Assembly (NCBI GenBank): GCA_002688965.1
Contig: NZEE01000057.1
Location: 1 to 11,145 of the forward strand
DNA from: an archaeon
Lineage (GTDB): Archaea; Aenigmatarchaeota; Aenigmatarchaeia; GW2011-AR5; GCA-2688965
Direction: 5' to 3'
Length of the DNA stretch: 11,145 bases
A program made the translations under genes and the position numbers. Under the pieces are notes generated by a model. It did not search any database. It was not told where the DNA came from and saw only the letters and a list, made by a program, of their open reading frames with translations. Shown here piece after piece: positions 5,204-11,070 of the stretch; position 1 is the stretch's first letter; every line of letters starts with the position of its first letter.

Positions 5204-6641
5204 AAATTTAATTGATTTGACATTTTTAAATCCTATTTTTGAAGTTTTGCCTATAGGAGATAGGGCAGAAATTTTAGGAATGCTTGAAAGTGTTAATAAT
5301 ATCAGTGAGGGTAGAACAGGTTTAGATAAACAACCTATAGGGGCATTGAAAATTCGTAAAAACTTCACATGGGGACATGATACTCGTCCTCGAATAAGAA
5401 AAATAATTGAATCTTTTAGATGGAAGAAAAAAAGAGGTTCTTTAACATCTATGTTTAATAATGAACGAATGAATAGAGATTCATATCTTGAACGTAGATT
5501 TACAAACAATGTCAAAGAAGTAGACAACAAATTAAGAACACTACGTTGGATGGGTGCACAATGGCTAGATAATGATATACAAAAAGATAAAGTTATAACA
5601 AATGCAAAAGATAAATTTCATAAAGAAATGTCTGAAGTATGTGATATCTATAATTTAAATTGTATTGAACATATAATGGATTTACCAAGATATACTGCAA
5701 AAGATGGTATTATTATTGACAGTCTTATTCCAATATTAGATTCTATAGAAAGTGTATCAGAGCAAACAAATGATATCCATTTTATAAGATTTAAAGATGA
5801 AGAAAATATTAATATTGTTTTCGATATAAAAGGTGATATGGAAATATTTCATCAGCATAACAAAGTTCCATTGCAAAGTATTCCACATGGTAAGATTATA
5901 GTTATATTAGAGTATGATTATAAATCATTTGCAAGAAAACTTTTAAATCTTGCTCATAATTCAAATAGAGATCATACTGACATGAAAATTTTCTTTAAAT
6001 CAGAGAATAATAATCCATCACTAAAGCATCCATTTATTACTGTAGGAGCAAATATTAATTGGAATATAGATAATGGAGGAACCAAATGGAATTGGCAATC
6101 AGGAAATCTTGCTGCATGTTTTGGAGATTTTAATATTAATACTTATGTTCAGAGATTTGAATTAATTAAAATGATGCATTCTCTAATAATGTGGAATAAA
6201 ATATTTCGTATTGGAATAACAAATCCTATAAATCACATTGGATATAGTTGGCATGGGATGGTAGAGAATCCAACACCTGAAATAATAAAAGCAAATGCTG
6301 CTTTCTTTCCTCATCAATGTTCAGCAATGATACGAACAAGACGTGATACGGAAAGAAATTCTGAGAAAGAAGAATTGAGAACAATTACAGAATGTCATAC
6401 TATATGTTCTCAATGTGAAGATAGATGTATAGAAGCAGAAAAGAAATATAAAACTGATTTCATGTGTAGCTTACATCCTCATCATACAGAAAGAAAGGAG
6501 ATAAAAGAGAATAATAGAATACAGGAGTTGATGGAAAATGCTGTAAAAGAAAATGAAAATCAAGAACAACAACATGAAACCGAACAGTCTATTGAAGAAG
6601 TAGAAGAAGAAATGAGAAGATGGGCTGTCGCTAATCGTTAA
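5196..6641 (+). CDS. Putative E2-like (UBC-fold) protein with Cys/His-rich tail
   Basis: A 481-aa protein. Residues 1-190 are a charged, mostly helical region of unknown kind. Residues about 195-335 alternate strands and end in a long helix; within them H278-PFI and GNLAACFGD with C308, followed by the helix TYVQRFELIKMMHSLIMW, resemble the E2 layout (strand meander, HP motif, active-site Cys, helix). The HP-to-Cys distance is about 30 residues, longer than in classical E2s, so an insertion must be assumed. Residues 375-430 hold a cluster, C400-x3-C404-x2-C407-x3-C411-x12-C424-x2-H427-x-H429-H430, that probably binds zinc. An acidic Glu/Gln-rich coiled tail ends the protein. The role is inferred largely from its E1, JAB and Ubl neighbours: C308 would carry the Ubl thioester. 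PRTRC protein B is the closest analogy I can name. The start follows AAAGGAG. Confidence 0.55.
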   Translation: MSENLIDLTFLNPIFEVLPIGDRAEILGMLESVNNISEGRTGLDKQPIGALKIRKNFTWGHDTRPRIRKIIESFRWKKKRGSLTSMFNNERMNRDSYLERRFTNNVKEVDNKLRTLRWMGAQWLDNDIQKDKVITNAKDKFHKEMSEVCDIYNLNCIEHIMDLPRYTAKDGIIIDSLIPILDSIESVSEQTNDIHFIRFKDEENINIVFDIKGDMEIFHQHNKVPLQSIPHGKIIVILEYDYKSFARKLLNLAHNSNRDHTDMKIFFKSENNNPSLKHPFITVGANINWNIDNGGTKWNWQSGNLAACFGDFNINTYVQRFELIKMMHSLIMWNKIFRIGITNPINHIGYSWHGMVENPTPEIIKANAAFFPHQCSAMIRTRRDTERNSEKEELRTITECHTICSQCEDRCIEAEKKYKTDFMCSLHPHHTERKEIKENNRIQELMENAVKENENQEQQHETEQSIEEVEEEMRRWAVANR

Positions 6642-6660
6642 CACAATAATAAGAGGTAAT

Positions 6661-7578
6661 ATGTTTTATATAGATGACAAAAACTGGCGAAAATTATTGA
6701 ATTATGCAAATTCCGCCTATAATGAGTTTAAAAGCGAGATAACAGGATATATGATACTACGTAAGGATGAAGAAGATGATTGGGAAATGAAAGATCCTAT
6801 AATTCTTAAACAAGAAGTATCAAGTGGATCTTGTGAAATAGATAAAGAAGAATCTGCAAATTACTTTGTAGATGCTTTTGATAAATATGGTGAAGATGTT
6901 CGATTTATTTGGTGGCATACTCATGGGAATATGGCAGCATTTTGGTCATCTACAGATACTAAGAATATGGAAGATCAATGCTCGAATGGATGGGCTGCCT
7001 CTTTAGTAATAAATATAAGAGGTGAATATAAATTCAGAGTAAACTTCTATGAACCGATTGAAACATATTCAGATACAGAAATCACAATTGTTAATCATAA
7101 AACTGCAAAGATTCCAAAGAATATAGTAAATGAAGTAAAAGCTAAATGTTCTAAACCTACTTATACTTACAAAAGTGTGTGGAAGAATAATTCTTATGGA
7201 AATTACAAGCAATATAACAATTGGAAACTTAGCAATCAGTTGGTGATACCTGGTACTAGTCATGAAGTATATCGTAATTTTACTGTACGTAATAATTGGT
7301 ATGAATTATATGCAGATCTTAGAGATAAACTAGATGAATATATAGAAGGTACTTTACAATGGAAAGATTTAAAATCTTGGATTGATAAAGAAAATAAAAA
7401 GAATGCCGCTCAAGGGAATGATTATTATATTCTTGAATTTGATGAAGATGATCTTCAAACAGCTATGTTAGATGATAATTCTGGATATACAGCTATGTAT
7501 GGAGTTGCTGATTATGATCAATTTATTGCTTGTAGAAATGGTGAAAGGGAAAAGGTAAATAATGAGCTCCCGTACTGA
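6661..7578 (+). CDS. JAB/JAMM metalloprotease (deubiquitinase-like)
   Basis: A 305-aa protein with the whole JAMM zinc-protease signature: E26 in SEITGYMIL, then H86-T-H88, S96 and D99 in WWHTHGNMAAFWSSTD, giving HxHx7Sx2D with the usual preceding Glu. Enzymes of this family cut isopeptide or peptide bonds after the Gly-Gly of ubiquitin-like proteins. The JAB domain covers about residues 1-155; the C-terminal half is a Tyr/Trp/Asn-rich extension of unknown role, possibly for substrate or Ubl recognition. It follows the E2-like gene by 19 bases and overlaps the E1 gene by 17. As the operon's Ubl already ends in GG, the likely job is removing Ubl from targets rather than maturing it. PRTRC protein A is the nearest named analogy. 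Confidence 0.9.
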   Translation: MFYIDDKNWRKLLNYANSAYNEFKSEITGYMILRKDEEDDWEMKDPIILKQEVSSGSCEIDKEESANYFVDAFDKYGEDVRFIWWHTHGNMAAFWSSTDTKNMEDQCSNGWAASLVINIRGEYKFRVNFYEPIETYSDTEITIVNHKTAKIPKNIVNEVKAKCSKPTYTYKSVWKNNSYGNYKQYNNWKLSNQLVIPGTSHEVYRNFTVRNNWYELYADLRDKLDEYIEGTLQWKDLKSWIDKENKKNAAQGNDYYILEFDEDDLQTAMLDDNSGYTAMYGVADYDQFIACRNGEREKVNNELPY

Positions 7579-8221
7579 AAGATTCAAAGATATCATACCT
7601 TGTATTAATAATCATCATTTTCATATTTTGGGTTGCGGAGCTATAGGTAGTTCCGCAGCTATCCAATTAGCTAGAACAGGAGCAGAAAGATTTAGTCTCT
7701 ATGATCCTGATGATGTTGGAATAGAAAATGTAGGTGTAAGTCAATATGATATGTCTCATTTAGGAATGTTAAAAGTAGATGCTTTAGAAAGAATTTTATC
7801 AACTATTTGTGATGATGTAGGAGTATTTAAATATCCTGAATTATTTGAAGTTTATAAGCCTTATAAGAATGATGTTATTATATTAGGATTTGATAATATG
7901 AAAGCAAGACTTGATGCTGTACAAGCTATCTTGTTAAATAGAGTATGTCCTAAATTAATAATTGATGGTAGAATGGGATCTGAAAGCTATCAACAATATT
8001 CATTTAATGGAAAGAATATCACAGAAAAGAATTATAGAGATTGTTGGTATTCTGATGATGATGCATCTACTGAACCTTGTACTAGAAAGGCTACATCATA
8101 TTGTTCTAATATGGCAGGAAGTTTTATGACTAATACAGTTGGTAGAGTTCTGAATAAATTAGAACATTCAAAAGAGATACTATTTCATTTCCCATCTATG
8201 ACACTAGTAACAAAGGAGTGA
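7562..8221 (+). CDS. ThiF/E1-like Ubl-activating enzyme
   Basis: A 219-aa Rossmann-type adenylating enzyme. Visible motifs are the nucleotide loop G24-CGAIG in HILGCGAIGS, the acidic D48-PDDVGIEN (D50, E55, N56), K71 in GMLKVDAL, and D111 in GFDNMKARLDAV. C173 in EPCTRKATSYC is the best candidate for the catalytic thioester cysteine, by analogy with the Cys-Thr start of E1 crossover loops. Compared with ThiF and MoeB it lacks two CxxC zinc knuckles and the Arg that usually follows the Asn of the acidic motif, so it is a minimal E1. It would adenylate the C-terminal Gly of the 67-aa Ubl encoded downstream. It overlaps the JAB gene and ends 1 base before the 57-aa gene. Confidence 0.88.
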   Translation: MSSRTERFKDIIPCINNHHFHILGCGAIGSSAAIQLARTGAERFSLYDPDDVGIENVGVSQYDMSHLGMLKVDALERILSTICDDVGVFKYPELFEVYKPYKNDVIILGFDNMKARLDAVQAILLNRVCPKLIIDGRMGSESYQQYSFNGKNITEKNYRDCWYSDDDASTEPCTRKATSYCSNMAGSFMTNTVGRVLNKLEHSKEILFHFPSMTLVTKE

Positions 8222-8222
8222 T

Positions 8223-8396
8223 ATGGAAAAATATGGAAAAGTATACAGACAAGAAAAAGCTTCTCAACGTAAAGAAGAAAGAAAGAATCGAACCCCAGAA
8301 GAACAGTTAAGGCTTTTGGACGAACGATTAGGGAAGGGCATTGGTGCCTCGAAAGAACGTAAGCGCTTAACACAAATCCTTAAGGAGGATAAATAA
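8223..8396 (+). CDS. 57-aa basic peptide between E1 and Ubl
   Basis: A short frame starting at 8223, with AAAGGAG overlapping the E1 stop four bases before the ATG, and ending in a TAATG overlap with the Ubl gene. The peptide is very rich in Lys, Arg and Glu; its second half contains RTPEEQLRLLDERLGKGIGA and then SKERKRLTQIL, likely two helices around a Gly-rich turn. The Leu-Asp-x-Arg-Leu-Gly-x-Gly-x-Gly-Ala core seems familiar from small phage proteins of unknown function. With 8 lysines visible and a place inside the conjugation operon it could be a target, an adaptor or just a neighbour; none is proven. Codon use is less AT-rich than in the E1 gene, like the Ubl gene. Confidence 0.75.
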   Translation: MEKYGKVYRQEKASQRKEERKNRTPEEQLRLLDERLGKGIGASKERKRLTQILKEDK

Positions 8397-8599
8397 TGGC
8401 TATTAATATATGGCTGATGAAAGACAGTAGAACGTTTGAAAAGACTACTGTAACATCTACAACTGTTGGTGAACTACGAAACGAGTTAGATCTTGATGGT
8501 TACACCGTAAATGTAAACAAGGTTACTGCAAGTGATGATCATGTTATTGCTGAAGATAATCGTGTTGCAGTTGTTAGAACTAATGAAAAGGGTGGATAG
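8396..8599 (+). CDS. Ubiquitin-like beta-grasp modifier ending in Gly-Gly
   Basis: A 67-aa protein with the pattern of ThiS/MoaD/ubiquitin-type beta-grasp folds: strand INIWLMK, strand EKTTVTSTT, helix VGELRNELD, strand YTVNVNKV, an acidic turn and the final strand RVAVVRT, ending NEKGG directly before the stop. The free C-terminal diglycine is the substrate signature for E1 adenylation, so no processing is needed before activation. Its neighbours encode E1, JAB and E2-like proteins, so protein conjugation is more likely than sulphur transfer. A strong AAGGAGG lies 8 bases upstream, inside the 57-aa gene, with a TAATG stop-start overlap. Less AT-biased codons suggest high expression, as expected of a modifier used in excess over its enzymes. 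PRTRC protein C is an analogue. Confidence 0.88.
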   Translation: MAINIWLMKDSRTFEKTTVTSTTVGELRNELDLDGYTVNVNKVTASDDHVIAEDNRVAVVRTNEKGG

Positions 8600-8734
8600 T
8601 TTCACCTAAAATGTGGATGATTCTGTCAGGGGATCGCAAATGTATTGTTGGTATGGGTATTCCCTACTAAGACATCTAGCGCACCAGCAATACATCCATT
8701 TCAATACAATAAACCGTAACAAAAAGGAAATAAA
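8600..8734 (+). other. Leader of the ParB-like gene with a 13-bp stem-loop domain
   Basis: ATGTATTGTTGGT (8640-8652) pairs with ACCAGCAATACAT (8683-8695): 13 pairs with one G-U. The 30-base interior holds a GGG-TATT-CCC hairpin (8655-8664). An upstream AAATG-TG-GATG (8610-8620) can instead pair with CATCCATTT (8693-8701), competing with the main stem, which is switch-like. No T-run follows, so it is not a simple terminator. The AAAAAGGAA ribosome site of the ParB-like gene lies about 20 bases further on. Confidence 0.55.
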
Positions 8735-9382
8735 ATGAACCTCGTACACATAGCAATGAAGGATTTAAAAGATAATCCATTCAATCCACCTCAAAGAATA
8801 GATAAAAAGAGAACTTCTTATAAAGAACTTCTTACATCTTTTAAGAGTGCTGGACAAATAGAACCAATAACAATATCATCTGATAATGTTATAATAAATG
8901 GAACAAGACGTAAATCAGTAATGATTGACTTAGGAGAAAAGAGAATTTATGCAAATAAATTGAATTCTAATTCAGCTAAATTATTTGATGATATGTTTTT
9001 AGAATGCAATGTAGTAGAGAAGATTTCAGGAGCTCAATGGGCTTGGAGATATCTTCAAAAAGCACCAGTTCCTAAACTTCTTAAATTAACTTTAGATAGA
9101 TTAAAGAAGATAGGTGGTACTGCATGTATTAAAAGACTAGTAGAACAAAATAAATCTCCTATCTCATTTTATGTAGGATTGACTATGTTTAAAAATTATA
9201 CTCGTCAATTTGATAAACGGATAGCAAAGAAAGCAATATATTGGATGCTTCATGTAGAATCTGCTTATCGCATGAAATGGCTTATAAGCGAATTTGTTCC
9301 TACTCAAGTACTAATTAGTGCTGTAAAAGAAAAGAGACCAATTGTTTTAAGTAAGAAAGGTTGGGAAGTAAAAGTTCTATAG
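8735..9382 (+). CDS. ParB-like (ParB/Srx N-terminal domain) protein
   Basis: A 215-aa protein whose first 80 residues follow the ParB N-terminal pattern: the KDNPFNPPQR segment, YKELLTSFKSAGQIEPITI, then ING-T-R58-R59 with VMIDLGEKRIYAN. The GxRR box corresponds to the CTP- or nucleotide-handling motif of ParB-fold proteins. The rest is basic and helical (for example LLKLTLDRLKKIGG), probably DNA-binding, but no clear helix-turn-helix is assigned. Functions in the family include plasmid partition, CTP switches, nucleases and transcription regulation, so the role here is open. There is no ParA in the window, so partition is not supported. Its closeness to E1, JAB, Ubl and E2-like genes is the defining mix of PRTRC cassettes. 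AAAAAGGAAA is the ribosome site. Confidence 0.82.
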   Translation: MNLVHIAMKDLKDNPFNPPQRIDKKRTSYKELLTSFKSAGQIEPITISSDNVIINGTRRKSVMIDLGEKRIYANKLNSNSAKLFDDMFLECNVVEKISGAQWAWRYLQKAPVPKLLKLTLDRLKKIGGTACIKRLVEQNKSPISFYVGLTMFKNYTRQFDKRIAKKAIYWMLHVESAYRMKWLISEFVPTQVLISAVKEKRPIVLSKKGWEVKVL

Positions 9383-9388
9383 ACTGAG

Positions 9389-9535
9389 ATTGAGGAAGTT
9401 ACGGCTAAAACCACCATTCCGTTAGATATTAGCCCCACCATACGTACTGCTTTTATAAATGGCATAGACAGTACTATACGATTGGTAATGAAACCTGTCA
9501 TAAGTGGCGGACAGGCAAGCGTGGTCTTCCTCAAT
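9389..9535 (+). ncRNA. Candidate multibranch structured RNA between parB-like gene and recombination module
   Basis: ATTGAGGAAG (9389-9398) is exactly complementary to CTTCCTCAAT (9526-9535). Inside lie three 6-bp hairpins in order: GGCTAA/TTAGCC (9403-9408 with 9429-9434), GTACTG/CAGTAC (9444-9449 with 9469-9474) and CCTGTC/GACAGG (9494-9499 with 9510-9515). Together they form a closed four-way, cloverleaf-like fold of 147 bases. The segment starts 7 bases after the ParB-like stop and is richer in G+C than its surroundings. It matches no RNA family that I know; T-loop and anticodon features of tRNA are absent. A cis-regulatory leader or processed small RNA is possible. Confidence 0.5.
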
Positions 9536-9596
9536 AAAAATATTGTTTTTAATGTATAAAAAGTGATAAATTACACTAGTATAAAAAGGAGGAATT

Positions 9597-9746
9597 ATGC
9601 TAGAAGAAACTATCCAAAATATTATATTAGAAACCTATATAAAAAAATATATAGCGTGTGTAGCCAAAGTTCCACAAAACCTTAAACAAACTAAACTGAT
9701 TCAAAAAAGATTAACAACTCTCATAAAAAGATATAAAGGAGAATAA
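9597..9746 (+). CDS. 49-aa basic helical protein
   Basis: A short frame with a strong AAAAAGGAGG site a few bases before its ATG and a TAATG stop-start overlap with the ATPase gene. The peptide (starts MLEETIQNIILETYIKKY) is rich in Ile, Lys and Leu and probably forms two helices separated by a VPQNL turn, with a basic C-terminus (KRLTTLIKRYKGE). No family is recognised. It may be an accessory of the ATPase or mainly serve translational coupling. Confidence 0.7.
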   Translation: MLEETIQNIILETYIKKYIACVAKVPQNLKQTKLIQKRLTTLIKRYKGE

Positions 9747-10504
9747 TGAAAGTTCTTTTATTTGATTTAGAAGATGGTTCTAAATCGTTGGGTGGTAAAG
9801 AGATTATAAAGGATATGTTTAACTTTCCTGTATTATCTCCATCTACATATCCCCAATTTAAAGATATATTGATGAAACTGTATACTAATCAGACAATAGA
9901 TGAAACAGAAATATTACCTAATAAAATGGAAATTACTGTTCAGAAAAATAAAACAGTACCTATTGATGGTATTGAAATAGATGCTGTTATATTGGATACA
10001 TTTTCAGAATTATCTAAAAAATATCAACGCTCATTAGCTAAACAACATAAGACTGGTGTAATGAAGATACAAGATTGGGGTAAATTGAAAAATACACTCG
10101 ATGGCTTATTAGAATTCCTTAGTCATCTTCCTGGTATTCTTGTAATGAATGTACATGCTAAAATAAGTAGTTTAGATGATGGCACAACTAAAATGTTGCC
10201 TTACATTGATGGTAGTACAAAGGAAGATATAAGTAAATGGTTTGATTTTGTATTCTATACAAAGACTATTGAAAATGCCAAAAGTGAAATGGTATATGTA
10301 TGGCATACACAACACAGTGATAGATATGCTCATGCAAAAGATCGAACACAATTATTGGCTAAAGAGATTCATCAAGACTTTCAACTGCCAATAGAAGCAG
10401 CTAAAAAGAGAGGGTTTGATTCAGTAAAGATTCTTATTATAGGAGAACCTGGAACTGGTAAAACTCTCAGTTTAAAAACATTAATTAATAAGGAGAAAAA
10501 GTAA
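9746..10504 (+). CDS. Sak4/AAA_24-like RecA-fold ATPase, apparently circularly permuted
   Basis: A 252-aa protein with a P-loop ATPase fold in unusual order. It begins with the strand that normally follows Walker A (MKVLLFDLEDGSKSL), then Walker B-like IDAVILDTFSEL with D84, WGKLKNTLDGLLEFL, a strand ILVMNVHAKI and a KWFDFVFYTK segment, all in the order of AAA_24/Sak4 proteins. Walker A, G233-EPGTGKT, comes only at the end in KILIIGEPGTGKTLSLKTL. Joining C- to N-terminus restores the usual order, so a circular permutation is the simplest reading. Sak4-type proteins are phage single-strand annealing ATPases that act with SSB, and an SSB-like gene follows directly (TAATG overlap). Alternative: another AAA-type ATPase with a fused P-loop remnant. 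Confidence 0.7.
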   Translation: MKVLLFDLEDGSKSLGGKEIIKDMFNFPVLSPSTYPQFKDILMKLYTNQTIDETEILPNKMEITVQKNKTVPIDGIEIDAVILDTFSELSKKYQRSLAKQHKTGVMKIQDWGKLKNTLDGLLEFLSHLPGILVMNVHAKISSLDDGTTKMLPYIDGSTKEDISKWFDFVFYTKTIENAKSEMVYVWHTQHSDRYAHAKDRTQLLAKEIHQDFQLPIEAAKKRGFDSVKILIIGEPGTGKTLSLKTLINKEKK

Positions 10505-11019
10505 TGGCAATTAGAACTACATCTTCAGCTGAAGGTGGTCAATATGATCCAGGATGGAGAGAAGTTACTGTTAAAAAAGCATCTTATGGTACTTGGGATG
10601 ACAATAAATATTTAGATGTATATTTTGAAGAACTTCCTGAAAACTTAAATCTTAGAGTTTACGAAGCTTACTCAAAGAAAACACAAGAAGAGTTTGCACT
10701 AGCAAAATTCTTTAAACTTGCCAATGCAGGTATACTTGAAGAAGTTGTAGACCATAATGGTAAAAAGTGTTTAAGATTTGATGATGCTCCAGAAGGTCTA
10801 AAAGGTAAACGAATATTCATTCGTGTATATAAGAATGAAGAAGGATATTCTAGAGTACTTAGAGAAATTGCACCAGTAGCTCAAGATGTTGAAGGAGAAG
10901 TGTTATCTTATAAAGATAAAGATACTGAATACTGGAAAAAACGAGCTGAGAAGTATTACAATGAATATAAGAAGCCTTCTAATGAAGAAAATTCATCAAC
11001 TGAAGATATACCTTTCTAA
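10504..11019 (+). CDS. SSB-like single-stranded DNA-binding protein
   Basis: A 171-aa protein with a beta-rich core (residues about 15-125: strands such as VTVKKASYGTW, KYLDVYFEEL and KRIFIRVYKNEE), a linker rich in Lys, Tyr and Asn, and an acidic hydrophobic C-terminal tip, EDIPF. That tip is the hallmark of bacterial SSBs, which use it to dock partner proteins. The core is compatible with an OB-fold but without a clear SSB signature, so it is probably a phage-type SSB. Its ATG overlaps the stop of the ATPase gene in TAATG, indicating one operon for annealing and recombination or replication. AAGGAG lies 7 bases upstream. A replication accessory protein with an SSB-like tail is the alternative. 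Confidence 0.72.
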   Translation: MAIRTTSSAEGGQYDPGWREVTVKKASYGTWDDNKYLDVYFEELPENLNLRVYEAYSKKTQEEFALAKFFKLANAGILEEVVDHNGKKCLRFDDAPEGLKGKRIFIRVYKNEEGYSRVLREIAPVAQDVEGEVLSYKDKDTEYWKKRAEKYYNEYKKPSNEENSSTEDIPF

Positions 11020-11034
11020 TTTGGTTAGGTAGAC

Positions 11035-11070
11035 AAGTGAGAGGCGTGGCTCACTTTAAATTTCCACGCC
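11035..11070 (+). other. Pseudoknot-like or alternative-hairpin element after the SSB-like gene
   Basis: AAGTGAG (11035-11041) pairs with CTCACTT (11050-11056) around the loop AGGCGTGG. Seven bases of that loop, GGCGTGG (11043-11049), are exactly complementary to CCACGCC (11064-11070). The two stems can form an H-type pseudoknot or replace each other. No T-run follows, so a plain terminator is unlikely. It lies 28 bases before the next start codon and may control that gene. Confidence 0.5.

Noticed and set aside
5183..5530. 115-aa open frame on the minus strand
   Set aside because: Lies opposite the coding start of the 481-aa gene, which has coherent codon use and a ribosome site.
8735..9382. 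ParB-like gene as part of a partition (ParABS) locus
   Set aside because: No ParA ATPase gene and no recognisable parS palindrome in the window.
9304..9534. 76-aa open frame on the minus strand covering the ParB-gene end and the structured spacer
   Set aside because: Mostly overlaps the structured RNA candidate and the ParB-like gene, lacks a ribosome site and would be the only leftward gene in this half.
9389..9535. tRNA or tmRNA identity for the cloverleaf-like element
   Set aside because: No CCA-type acceptor end, no TTCRA T-loop and stem lengths unlike tRNA.
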